IMG/VR virus record: IMGVR_UViG_3300020470_000203 | Coordinates: 1 to 24,518 of that record | Length of the DNA stretch: 24,518 nucleotides | Origin: a virus | Reading direction: 5' to 3' (one strand) | Part shown: positions 16,401 to 24,290 of the stretch, piece after piece | Layout of the letters: each line of letters starts with the position of its first letter | Numbering within the stretch: position 1 is the stretch's first letter | Translations under genes and position numbers: made by a program | The notes under the pieces: generated by a model | The model's input: the letters and a program-made list of their open reading frames with translations, nothing else | The model's database searches: none | Told to the model about the DNA's origin: nothing

Positions 16401-19400
16401 CTGGTGGATGGGATAGATATTCTACTGAAGTTACAATACCTGAAAACTGGGATGTTACAGGTCCGTGGAGATTTGCAATAAGAGGACATAAAGTTGGGCT
16501 TACTGGCAATATAGGTGGTGTTACTTGGGTTGATAATTTATATGCTGATTTTACCTTAACAGATCAAACTGTTGAGACTCCTATTTATAGAGATTATACA
16601 GCTAAAATAGTCAATGTTATTGATAATCAAATTATAGAAGTAAATAGAACATATTTAGATGCTGCACAACAATTAACAAATGAAGATCCTGGATTATCTG
16701 TTGCAAATTTAGAAAATTCAAATCCTGTTTCATTTGATAATTTTAAAATAAGTTACTTAGTTTACAACCCATACGATTTGAGAACATATATTAAAATGAA
16801 CAATCAAATGTTTTTGACTACGAATTTTAAAAAAGATAAAACAAGTAACAACTATCCATTTTCAGTAGTTTATAAGCTATATGAAGAACTTCCACAACAA
16901 ATAAAAAGAAATGATGAAGTTACTGTTGTTAAAGAAATGGCTGATCCTGTTAGTGAAAATGTTAAAATAATAGATTTTGTAGATACAGAAGTTAGTGATA
17001 TAGTTTTAAAAACTCCAGACTTATCTAATGTTGAGAGTCCAGTACAAAGAAGAGCAACTAATTACAAAACAAAAAGCGATGTATTGACATCAGATACCGA
17101 AGTATCAAATGCTTTAAGAAATGAATTTTTAAGTCAAAGTATGGATAGTGCTGAGATTAATGTAGACTATTCTAGATTTGAAAATTTTATAAATTTTAGT
17201 TCTGTTAAAAGAAGAATAGAAAACTTTAGATATAAAGTTCAACAAATAGAAGCTCAAAAAGTTATTAGTGCTTCTTATGTAGGTGTTAGTGGTTCTAACT
17301 CTGATTTAAAAAAGGCTCTAAATACCATTAATGAGTATAAAACTGGATTCGATGACTTTGAAAAGTATATGTATTTTCAAAGCTCTTCATATGTTACAAG
17401 TTCTTTAGGAGAATTTTATGATAATGCGTGGCCTAAAGAAAGTGGAGACGGTACTGTTGGTAACGAATATGTTTTGTCTAGTACAACATCAAATAAAGCT
17501 AAAAGTTGGTATAGTGAACAAATATCAAGTGCTTCTATATATGATTTAGAAAATTTAAATAAACTAAGTGATATTTTACCAGAACATATAAAGATTAATT
17601 CTTCAAATGAGGATTATTTAAAAATGACAGATATGTTTGGTCATCATTTTGATAATATTTGGGTATACATAAAAGCTTTAGGTGATACATACGATAGAAG
17701 AGAAAAACTTACAGAAGGTATCTCTAAAGATTTATTAGAAAGTGTAGGTAAATCTTTAGGCTGGGAATTAGATGATGGAAAATCAAACATATCATTATCT
17801 AGATTTGCTTTAGGAAAAGAAGTTACTGGCTCATCATATTCTAATTATTCTACAAAATCAGAAAAGGATATTTCAAGAGAAATTTGGAGCCGTATAATAA
17901 ATAACATGCCTTTCTTTTTAAAAAATAAAGGAACTATTAGAGCTATAAGAGGATTAATAAGTATTTATGGTATACCATCAACGATACTCAGAGTAAAAGA
18001 ATATGGGGGTCCTAATTTACCAGACGATGCAACTCCACAATTTGAAATTAATAGAAAATTTACTAAAGCTTTAGGATTTAGAGGATCTCAATCTGTAAAA
18101 ACTGCTTGGTCTGATGATGTGAGTAGCGGTAGAAAACCTGATACGATTGAATTTAGATTTAAATCGCCTACAGGTTCTAATCAAATATTAGTAGAAAAAG
18201 CATCAATTATTCCCAATGTATCTTCTAGCTTCTACATTAAACTAAAAGATAATAATTTGCCTGATAATTATGGTCATGTAGCATTTCAAATAAGTGGTTC
18301 TGATGGTATGAAGGAAATAACATCTTCTAATTTACCAGTATATGACAATGATTTTTATTCTGTTATGGTTCGTAGAGTTTCTGGCAGCGATAATCATTAT
18401 GTAACACAATCTTTTGAATTATCTGTCGGTAAATATGATGCGGGTAGAAGTAAAATACATCTATACTCCACATCAACATTAACTATGCCAGGTGATTTAA
18501 ATGCCGATTCAGCATCTTACAATCTTAATTGGGAAAATGATGGTGAAATATACATAGGTGGTAGCGGAAGTATTGAAGTAACATCTACGATAGGTGCTCA
18601 ATTTAGTGGTTCTCTAATGGAATATAGACATTGGACAGAACCATTAAACACAGGTTCGTTTAAAAATCATATAGCTAATCCAAAAGCTTATAACGGAAAT
18701 TCACTATCATCATCGTATGAAAATTTAGTTCTGCGCTATTCCTTTGATGATAATTTAGATTTAAGTACAGATATAGATGGTATTCGTGATATAAGTGCTA
18801 ATCAAACAACTACATACTCAGGATCTCATAGTGGGTTTACGGGTAACTTTTTTGGAAATGTTGAAGATCAAACAAAATCATTTGTACCAAGTATAGGTGC
18901 TTTAAGAAGAGTTACAAATAAAATTAGAATTGAACCTAATAAACACATACCAGGTACAATATTAAGTGCAAATAGTAGAGCTACAATGGGTTCATATGAT
19001 ACTTCACCAGTAGATTCTAATAAAATTGGTGTTTACTTTGCTCCTACTGATGTAATCAATACTGATATAATAGAATCAGTAGCTGATTTAAACTTTGACA
19101 ATTACTTAGGTGATCCAAGAGATGTTCAGAAATTAGAATATAGAGGATTGAAAAATGTTGCTAATAATTATTGGAAAAAGTATACAGGTAAAAATGATTT
19201 TTGGGATTATATTAGGTTAATAAAATACTACGACCAATCCATTTTCCCACAGGTTAGAAAAATGATACCTGCTAGAGCAAAAGCTAATCTGGGAATATTA
19301 GTAGAACCTAATATATTTGAAAGACCTAAAGTAATTATAGGAAAAGATCCTGTTGTGGAAACTCCTATTTACAGAGATACCATAAAGATTATGGATGATT

Positions 19401-20170
19401 TTGTTGAAGTTACTTCTTCTTATAATCATGACAGACACATAGTTACAGATTATGATGCATATAACTCAACAATAAATCTTTATCGTATAGATAGTGGTAG
19501 TGCTACTGTTTCAATGAGTGCTGCTTACAAAACTTACGAAGGTAATGTAACTGGCTTTAAGGATGAAGTATATAAAAATACGATATGGCAGAGAATAGGT
19601 GAAGAAGGAGCTTACAAATCAGGATCAGTTACAACTGGTGATGTAAAATTTGCAGAAGTATTACAGCCTATTATTAGTGGGTCTAGAATTTATGGTAATA
19701 ATCAAAAATTAAGAAAAATTTATAATACTTATGCTAATGCGGTAAATGGTATTGCTGACTCTTCTACATACTACAATGTTGATATAGATAATTTAGTAGA
19801 ACATTGTACAGCAAAATTTAATTCTTATTATGCAGGAGTTAAAAATACAAAACTAACCACATTTGATGGTGGACCTCCAATTGAAGTTACTATTACATCA
19901 CCAACACGATTGGTTAAGAGTAAAGGTGGAGCATCATCATTAGATACTGGCGAAGGTAAAGTTGCTAAATTTTTACCAAAGAAAAAGAAGAAGAAAAAGG
20001 GTGGATTTTTCCAAAAATCTTTTGCTAAAACAAAACCTTCTACTCTTCAAAAAGCTATAAAACAGGCAGAAGAAGATAAGGGCGATTTTCTAACATTTGG
20101 AGAAACTATGAAAGTAGTTAATAAATTTAACAAAAATAATAATATTAAAAATAAGAAAAAGAAGAAATAG
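13409..20170 (+). CDS. Giant gp7-position wedge/fibre protein with LamG-like domain
   Basis: 2253 residues in one uninterrupted frame. In order: a beta-rich N-terminus (about 1-220); a sandwich resembling a carbohydrate-binding module (about 285-445); Trp-rich short units (about 496-552 and 960-980); another sandwich (about 995-1050). Next is a helical region typical of the phage tail protein I/gp7 group, with MTDMFGHHFDNIWVYIKALG (about 1408-1427) and FFLKNKGTIRAIRGLISIYG (about 1500-1519). A LamG-like domain (about 1560-1785) follows, then a helical stretch with FWDYIRLIKYYDQSIFP (about 1930-1946), and a Lys-rich end from about 2190. Its place directly after the gp6 group matches T4 gene 7, but T4 gp7 is about half this size. 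It probably joins a wedge component to receptor-binding modules. VETPIYRD occurs twice. The start overlaps the previous stop (TAATG). Confidence 0.6.
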   Translation: MSSQLKTEDKLKILKGKTKIVGGKPYENGHWGTIASKDRVLVELLDLSDTLIDYKDFSIAQAGIEIVDDKLKLKPGSHLSAFGFETGQFKIRYRFIRNLAGSEDVALIRTKSGFEGNIYSINDDASNIYITDEKRIYAGTEDEYSQNPDGAEQLFLNNFKYEVDTISADRKEIRLKAKKISDENFNGYNYNTDFLKLQESTKIDNISTQIEFIGYNVTYNAGATGPPNFDLNDSLHLQITPTDGGFSFTDNLRLGTITLPNAFRVGTDVTTVRTQENIMPNEDFERISIDLTTGEPKDISGLGWDPSLHNDAIEVKEWSTGYIGHYSGTWGGSAHIGTHAKFVKGEGKGGGNCLKFIDQNDAYVNIDEWPTTDQYRTLEVSHMFTNLNSFGAKPLDIMNLEMDIKSTVAGKGVSIRIIYPSGLFVEEIPTSPPEGYWDPLNPTAPTETMPTDPPEGYVENTAGEAQQIESQPPNKLSDILTAYNLTFADLAVGDTSEFWGGAGVWVITQTTEGNDPVYTWQPNLISETYTKINTISDGEEWQWDGYGSWNAINATDNPSAPAGTVNAGEYPFSNIVNTHPYALPGNGEPIFSRETFPGQNKGWQTGTVIDDGDTAFADYGLIPTVGSNAFILLKDDLVWACTQQKYTTDYKYIYMFTIDQMLPAIRNQLVSDGSSEDSTHSVYNDIFKQGYIQSITRTKNLGTDSENDDKTRANYFVVFYNDGRGTDKSNKVFMVDMASPNTFINPGHGHDKVVHLKDLDSGLNDLVMESGGEMEWSYNGEKMSGGAWDHYCIVKGTNRLFKLTDGDGDFFEKREDTGDSWLNSADDDNGTIDFSVEFSGIDGNYLDVWFPARHASSHWSFWSGIHNQTDYIKMKNPPDQGITERINIDEFAYGLGEFATAGAPIPTGVRDPGADNYGYPPEDNPDGRVGNSSGFKGLDAPIYDDGTAIYSYDDNPKKEGTMSEGEQWKWNGDEWISIGGAPDYTYSSVYATMYASNAGGWDRYSTEVTIPENWDVTGPWRFAIRGHKVGLTGNIGGVTWVDNLYADFTLTDQTVETPIYRDYTAKIVNVIDNQIIEVNRTYLDAAQQLTNEDPGLSVANLENSNPVSFDNFKISYLVYNPYDLRTYIKMNNQMFLTTNFKKDKTSNNYPFSVVYKLYEELPQQIKRNDEVTVVKEMADPVSENVKIIDFVDTEVSDIVLKTPDLSNVESPVQRRATNYKTKSDVLTSDTEVSNALRNEFLSQSMDSAEINVDYSRFENFINFSSVKRRIENFRYKVQQIEAQKVISASYVGVSGSNSDLKKALNTINEYKTGFDDFEKYMYFQSSSYVTSSLGEFYDNAWPKESGDGTVGNEYVLSSTTSNKAKSWYSEQISSASIYDLENLNKLSDILPEHIKINSSNEDYLKMTDMFGHHFDNIWVYIKALGDTYDRREKLTEGISKDLLESVGKSLGWELDDGKSNISLSRFALGKEVTGSSYSNYSTKSEKDISREIWSRIINNMPFFLKNKGTIRAIRGLISIYGIPSTILRVKEYGGPNLPDDATPQFEINRKFTKALGFRGSQSVKTAWSDDVSSGRKPDTIEFRFKSPTGSNQILVEKASIIPNVSSSFYIKLKDNNLPDNYGHVAFQISGSDGMKEITSSNLPVYDNDFYSVMVRRVSGSDNHYVTQSFELSVGKYDAGRSKIHLYSTSTLTMPGDLNADSASYNLNWENDGEIYIGGSGSIEVTSTIGAQFSGSLMEYRHWTEPLNTGSFKNHIANPKAYNGNSLSSSYENLVLRYSFDDNLDLSTDIDGIRDISANQTTTYSGSHSGFTGNFFGNVEDQTKSFVPSIGALRRVTNKIRIEPNKHIPGTILSANSRATMGSYDTSPVDSNKIGVYFAPTDVINTDIIESVADLNFDNYLGDPRDVQKLEYRGLKNVANNYWKKYTGKNDFWDYIRLIKYYDQSIFPQVRKMIPARAKANLGILVEPNIFERPKVIIGKDPVVETPIYRDTIKIMDDFVEVTSSYNHDRHIVTDYDAYNSTINLYRIDSGSATVSMSAAYKTYEGNVTGFKDEVYKNTIWQRIGEEGAYKSGSVTTGDVKFAEVLQPIISGSRIYGNNQKLRKIYNTYANAVNGIADSSTYYNVDIDNLVEHCTAKFNSYYAGVKNTKLTTFDGGPPIEVTITSPTRLVKSKGGASSLDTGEGKVAKFLPKKKKKKKGGFFQKSFAKTKPSTLQKAIKQAEEDKGDFLTFGETMKVVNKFNKNNNIKNKKKKK

Positions 20171-20200
20171 TTTTTTATTTACGAAAAACTTAAATTGATT

Positions 20201-20213
20201 ATATTTATATATG
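20201..20213. promoter_or_regulatory. ATATTTATATATG element upstream of fibre genes
   Basis: This 13-base string lies in the 85-base gap before 20256. It is identical to 6493-6505, before the other main late block. It sits 42 bases before the ATG, a suitable distance for a promoter. The minus strand reads TATAAATA, so direction is uncertain. Confidence 0.4.
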
Positions 20214-20255
20214 AATCAAAATTTAAAATCCAAACAATACATTTAGGAGTTTTTT

Positions 20256-20942
20256 ATGGGATTTCTCAACAACACTACAGTAACCGTAGATGCTATATTA
20301 ACTAAGAAAGGTCGAGAGTTATTAGCACAGGGTTCAAACGCTTTCAATATAACAAAATTTGCATTAGCTGATGATGAAGTAGATTACAAACTATTTGATG
20401 TTACTCATCCTAATGGTTCAGAACAATATGGTAATGTTATTGAAAATATGCCATTACTTGAAGCATTTGCAGATGAAAATCATGTGATGAGATATAAGTT
20501 GGTTACATTACCAAAAAATACTCAAAAAATGCCTATACTCACAGTACAGCCAGGAACTATACATTTTACTGCTGGTGCTGGATTAGTTCAACCAGCAATT
20601 ACAGTATCACCAACTACTGCTAATGTTTCAGATCAATCGTATACTTTTATTTTACACGATAGAACTGTTGCTAGAATGCAAGTTGGAGCTCCTGCTGGTG
20701 GACAGGGTGGTGGTGGAGCTACTACTCCATTTTTCTTAGGTGAGGATGATGCTCCAAATAGTAAAACTTTAGTAGCAGCTTCTGTAAAGGTTTTGGTAAA
20801 ACCATTACAAGCTTCAAGCGGAACATCATCAAAAAGTACTCAATTAACAGTAGTAGGAAACGATACGGGTGCTACAACTTCAATTACAGTTAAAAATAGT
20901 GTAATTTTAGGTACGGCTATGGATCCGTCAATATTTGGATAG
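20256..20942 (+). CDS. Tail or baseplate structural protein, Ig-like C-terminal part
   Basis: 228 residues. The N-terminal half has the phrase MGFLNNTTVTVDAILTKKGR, then FNITKFALADDEVDYKLFD and PNGSEQYGNVIENMPLLEAF, a block I have seen in structural proteins of T4-like marine phages. The second half is Ser/Thr/Gly/Val-rich with short alternating strands (TVQPGTIHFTAGAG, then TTSITVKN near the end), which fits an Ig-like fold around a Gly-rich loop (about 149-155). AGGAG precedes the start by 8 bases. It opens the fibre block after a non-coding gap with a promoter-like element. Its place suggests a tail-fibre base or distal baseplate part; its exact role is not known to me. Confidence 0.68.
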   Translation: MGFLNNTTVTVDAILTKKGRELLAQGSNAFNITKFALADDEVDYKLFDVTHPNGSEQYGNVIENMPLLEAFADENHVMRYKLVTLPKNTQKMPILTVQPGTIHFTAGAGLVQPAITVSPTTANVSDQSYTFILHDRTVARMQVGAPAGGQGGGGATTPFFLGEDDAPNSKTLVAASVKVLVKPLQASSGTSSKSTQLTVVGNDTGATTSITVKNSVILGTAMDPSIFG

Positions 20943-20952
20943 GAGTTAAAAT

Positions 20953-22056
20953 ATGGCTATTTATAAAGAATTCGACATACAACCACAGAGCAGTGCAGAA
21001 TCTGGTGATGTTATAACTAATATAAAAGATATTGTATCTTCAGGTATGTGGGCAAATGGTGCTGCTTCTATAACTACATTTTTCACACAATCTGCACAGA
21101 GTTCTAGTAATGGTGATTACTACTTAGATGTGTACTCATCTAATCCAGCTACTGATGCACAAGCTAAACCACAATTTTCTATTGCTTATGCTCATTTTAA
21201 TGGAAGTGGTTCAAAAGGAAGAATGGGTATTACTGGTAACAGAGCAGCTGCTAGTATATACAGACAACTTTCACAAACTCTTTTAGGACCAGGAGAAGAT
21301 AAGTTTACATTTGCAGGAACTGGAAATGACGGCGGTGTTGGTTTAGGTAGCGGTGATACCACTACTACACCACCTTATATATATGCTATATCTGTAAGTA
21401 GACAACAACTTCGTGAAAAGATGGATCCAGGTAATTGGGAATTACATTTATCAGGAAGTGGTCCTTTATTAGGTGCTCAAAATACAATTAAATTAATTGA
21501 CGATAGTGGGGCTACAACAAATCCTGCAGTAAATCAAGGTGGTAGAGTATTCAATATTGTTAGTGGCTCTATAGCAACTGGTGTTGCAGATATAAAATAT
21601 AGTGCTACTGCACAACCAGGTGGTGCTTATGGATTATTTTATCCTGATTTAGGATTATTAATTTTTAACGGTCCTGTTTTAAATGCATCAGCTTCTTTGG
21701 GAACTGTTGTAACTTCTAATGTTCTTGGTGGTAATAATGATAAATTTTTTGCAGCTATTAGTTCTTCAGTAGTAAGTCCAAAATTTCAATCTCGTAGAGA
21801 GGAAGTAATTACATCTCAACATTATTTCTGTAGAGTACCTAATAAAGAATTTAACTTTAGTTCTAACCCGACATTTGCTACGGCTTCTGATGGTTCATTT
21901 ACTCAAGCGACTTTCTTTAAGAATCCAAAAACATTTATAACACAGGTTGGACTATATAATGACGCTGGTGAATTACTTGCAGTTGCGAAACTAAGTAAAC
22001 CTCTATTGAAATCTTATTCAAGGGAAGCTATTATCAAAGTTAAATTAGACTTCTAA
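20953..22056 (+). CDS. Fibre/baseplate decoration protein, paralogue of the next gene
   Basis: 367 residues, Ser/Gly/Thr-rich, beta-strand type, with no membrane segment. Segments in order: AIYKEFDI at the start; a SIYRQLSQTLLGPGEDKF segment (about 101-118); SVSRQQLREKMDPGNWELHL; IKLIDDSGA; HYFCRVPNKEFNFSSNPTF; and a closing FITQVGLYNDAGELLAVAKL. The last four have clear counterparts in the next protein, in the same order, so the two genes arose by duplication. AGGAG lies upstream of the ATG. The repetitive beta architecture and the position in the late block point to a fibre or baseplate-decoration component that may meet the host. No catalytic motif is visible. Confidence 0.72.
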   Translation: MAIYKEFDIQPQSSAESGDVITNIKDIVSSGMWANGAASITTFFTQSAQSSSNGDYYLDVYSSNPATDAQAKPQFSIAYAHFNGSGSKGRMGITGNRAAASIYRQLSQTLLGPGEDKFTFAGTGNDGGVGLGSGDTTTTPPYIYAISVSRQQLREKMDPGNWELHLSGSGPLLGAQNTIKLIDDSGATTNPAVNQGGRVFNIVSGSIATGVADIKYSATAQPGGAYGLFYPDLGLLIFNGPVLNASASLGTVVTSNVLGGNNDKFFAAISSSVVSPKFQSRREEVITSQHYFCRVPNKEFNFSSNPTFATASDGSFTQATFFKNPKTFITQVGLYNDAGELLAVAKLSKPLLKSYSREAIIKVKLDF

Positions 22057-22074
22057 TTTCGGGAGACAATAGTC

Positions 22075-23073
22075 ATGTTTAAGAGACTAGACCCAACCGA
22101 TGTAGACAAAACTCCATTTAAAGTATATAAAGAGTTTACTGTTACCAATAACGACAGCGGTAGTGGTGTATATAATTTTAGAGCTATAAGTGGAAGCCGT
22201 CTTAATTTTATGACATCAAGTGCTGATGTAAAACACTACCCATCTGCTTCATTTTATTCGTTACCATCTTACTTTATGATAAACAATAGATATTACAGAC
22301 AAACAAAACCTGGTGTTAGAAGAACAGTCGTAAATCCTTATAATAATTTTGCATCAAATAATCCCGATCAATATAGAATGCTACACCAATCAGCTTCTAT
22401 AATTGCAATAAGTAAAACTATGTATGGTGAAAGAATGAAACCTAATTCCATAAGGTTAATAGATGATAGCACTTCTGATACTGTAACGATGGTTGATGAT
22501 GGGAAGGGTAATCTTTATGATTTAAGTGTATCTTCTAGTTTTGCTAAATTTGCAAGTCATAGTTTCAGCGATGATTATAAGATAGATGAAACAGGTAGTT
22601 TTGCAGGTAATATTTTTTATGAAGAGGGGGTTTTAGTAATAACAAATACAGGATCAAAATTTGTAGATGTTGGAACTAAAGTTGGTACTGATGGATTTTC
22701 TTTAGAATATAAAGCTCAAATAACATTAAATGAATATTCATATACTTGTATTGTTGGTGAAAATGAATTTAACTCATCTACTAATATATCTACTACATTT
22801 CAGAGAAGTGGTAGTATAAATGTTTCAGGTTCTGATAGCTGGAGATTCTTTCCACCTGGTGACGCAGCAAATAAATCTGGTTCATACAAACATTCATACG
22901 AACAGGCTACTAGATATGAAGCATTCACAACACATTCAGAGTTTCAACCTTATATTACTAAGATAGGATTGTACAATGATTTTGATGAATTAATTGCTAT
23001 TGGACAATTATCTGCTCCAATAAAAAACGATAGAGATTTGGCATTAGGTTTCGTAGTGAGGTTTGATGCGTAA
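22075..23073 (+). CDS. Fibre/baseplate decoration protein, second paralogue
   Basis: 332 residues, again Ser-rich and beta-type. It parallels the preceding protein in order: VYKEFTV near the start; AISKTMYGERMKPNSIRLID; a strand-rich centre; YTCIVGENEFNSSTN; and the terminal ITKIGLYNDFDELIAIGQL. Compared with its neighbour it adds an N-terminal MFKRLDPTDVDKTPF segment and lacks the Gly-rich loop. GGGAG precedes the ATG. The stop overlaps the start of the peptidase gene (TAATG). A role as fibre or adhesin subunit is inferred from context and sequence style. Divergence of two adjacent copies is common for proteins that contact variable host surfaces. Confidence 0.72.
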   Translation: MFKRLDPTDVDKTPFKVYKEFTVTNNDSGSGVYNFRAISGSRLNFMTSSADVKHYPSASFYSLPSYFMINNRYYRQTKPGVRRTVVNPYNNFASNNPDQYRMLHQSASIIAISKTMYGERMKPNSIRLIDDSTSDTVTMVDDGKGNLYDLSVSSSFAKFASHSFSDDYKIDETGSFAGNIFYEEGVLVITNTGSKFVDVGTKVGTDGFSLEYKAQITLNEYSYTCIVGENEFNSSTNISTTFQRSGSINVSGSDSWRFFPPGDAANKSGSYKHSYEQATRYEAFTTHSEFQPYITKIGLYNDFDELIAIGQLSAPIKNDRDLALGFVVRFDA

Positions 23074-23798
23074 TGGGTAAGTTTAAGAAAATGATGGAAG
23101 TATCCTCTAATATTGGTGGGTATGGTGCTGACGATGGTGAACCAGATACAGGATTTATCAGAGGAAATAAAAAAAGAACTTTGGGTACATTGGCTGGTAA
23201 ACCTGAACCTTGGTTTGAAAGGGGTGGATATGAGCAAGTAAATTTTCCTAAAGCTGATTACATTTATGGTAAGGGTGAAGAAGAAGATTTTGCTGTAAAG
23301 AAAACTGCTTATATAGCACAGATAGATAAAGATTTTGAAGCACATTTTGAAAAATGGGAAGAGTGGATTCCTGATGAAGATTTTGAAGAACAAAATACAC
23401 TTAAAGAAACAGGTTATAAAAAAGCTATGAAAAATATATTATTGGAAAGAATGGATTATTTAGAAACTGCTAAACAATTAGTTAAGAAATATAATTTAAA
23501 ATCCAAAGTAAAGATTGGTACTGGCAAAAACTTCGGAGAGTATATTCCTGAAACGGATACCATTACATTAAGACCATCTTATAAATCAGTTAAAGAATTC
23601 TTAATGACTGTATTACACGAAATACAACATGCTTTAGATGCTGATAGATTAGGAGTGAGAAAGTATATTAAAAAATATACACAGGCTGGTACGATGGCTA
23701 ATTATCATGGATTAGATCCACATGATGATAATAAGTGGGAAGAGAAGGCAGAAAGGTTTGCAGAAAAAGAAGTAAAAAAATATTTGAATAATAAATAA
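23073..23798 (+). CDS. HExxH zinc metallopeptidase
   Basis: 241 residues. The zinc site is HEIQH at 182-186 in a hydrophobic helix (FLMTVLHEIQHALDADRLG), preceded by an edge strand (DTITLRPSY). The third ligand is probably Glu223 or Glu224 in WEEKAERFAEKEV, an ExxAxxFA pattern like that of ImmA/IrrE-type peptidases. The first 130 residues are unrelated to that fold: they are charged, start with a Gly-rich GGYGADDGEP segment, and could be a substrate or virion anchor. No signal peptide is seen. It overlaps the stop of the last fibre gene, so it is made late. It could cleave a virion protein, or enter the host and cut a regulator; the sequence does not choose. Confidence 0.75.
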   Translation: MGKFKKMMEVSSNIGGYGADDGEPDTGFIRGNKKRTLGTLAGKPEPWFERGGYEQVNFPKADYIYGKGEEEDFAVKKTAYIAQIDKDFEAHFEKWEEWIPDEDFEEQNTLKETGYKKAMKNILLERMDYLETAKQLVKKYNLKSKVKIGTGKNFGEYIPETDTITLRPSYKSVKEFLMTVLHEIQHALDADRLGVRKYIKKYTQAGTMANYHGLDPHDDNKWEEKAERFAEKEVKKYLNNK

Positions 23799-23936
23799 TT
23801 TCTTTATATATATTATTAATGTTGACATTTAATTTGGTTATAAAAAATTCTAAAGGTTTTTTAATAAACTATTTTTGCCCTGAATTACATAATCTCAATT
23901 AAATATTAACAAGTAAACAAGTAACAAGTACTAAGT
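23799..23936 (+). promoter_or_regulatory. Control region between late and replication genes, with ACAAGTA repeats
   Basis: 138 non-coding bases, strongly A+T rich. Next to the coming gene are three copies of ACAAGTA (23909-23915, 23917-23923, 23924-23930) and a related CTAAGTA whose last A is the first base of the ATG. There is no Shine-Dalgarno sequence here. TTGACA occurs at 23822-23827 but lacks a well-spaced -10 partner. No convincing terminator is visible. Confidence 0.45.
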
Positions 23937-24290
23937 ATGAAATCAAGAAGTGCCAAGAATAAAGGCAAAAGACTTCAGAACTCTGTAAGAGATCTTTTGT
24001 TAGAAACATTCAATCAGTTAGAACCCGATGACATTCGTTCAGCAATTATGGGAGAATCTGGAGAAGATATTAAGTTATCACCAGCAGCTCGAAAACTCAT
24101 TCCTTATTCATTTGAATGTAAGAATCAAGAAAAATTAAATATATGGGATTCATTAAACCAAGCCGAAGAAAATAGTGGTGATTACAGTCCTGTTTTGATA
24201 TTTAAAAGAAACAGAAGTAAAACATACGCTGTACTTAATATTGAAAAATTTATAGAGCTGATAAATGAAAATAGTAAATCTACTAAATAG
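23937..24290 (+). CDS. PD-(D/E)XK nuclease, Holliday-junction-resolvase-like
   Basis: 117 residues. A basic N-terminus (KSRSAKNKGKRLQNSVRDLL) leads to the nuclease core: GESGEDIKLSPAAR (about 39-52) with Asp44, then FECKNQEKLNIW (59-70) with the Glu60-x-Lys62 pair, and a later strand PVLIFKRNRSKTYAVL. This is the PD-(D/E)XK order, and the form is like small archaeal-type or phage resolvases (Hjc, VRR-NUC relatives). It probably cuts branched DNA in recombination or packaging, in place of T4 gp49, which has a different fold. The ATG has no Shine-Dalgarno and follows iterated ACAAGTA repeats. The end overlaps the primase start by 26 bases. Confidence 0.72.
   Translation: MKSRSAKNKGKRLQNSVRDLLLETFNQLEPDDIRSAIMGESGEDIKLSPAARKLIPYSFECKNQEKLNIWDSLNQAEENSGDYSPVLIFKRNRSKTYAVLNIEKFIELINENSKSTK

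Noticed and set aside
16296-16481. Small internal open frame within the giant gene encoding a hydrophobic peptide
   Set aside because: It lies in another frame of a continuous 2253-codon gene, and nothing suggests a separate gene.
20169-20190. AGTTTTT...AAAAACT inverted repeat after the giant gene, a possible terminator
   Set aside because: The 7 bp stem has a single G-C pair and an 8-base loop, too weak for an intrinsic terminator.
22950-23393. 147-codon open frame on the minus strand across the fibre and peptidase genes
   Set aside because: It is opposite two well-supported plus-strand genes, and its Phe/Ile/Ser-rich composition is what antisense of Lys/Glu-rich coding DNA gives.
23822-23827. 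TTGACA as a -35 element for the nuclease/primase operon
   Set aside because: The nearest TATAAA (23839-23844) is only 11 bases away and nothing resembling a -10 lies at 16-18 bases.
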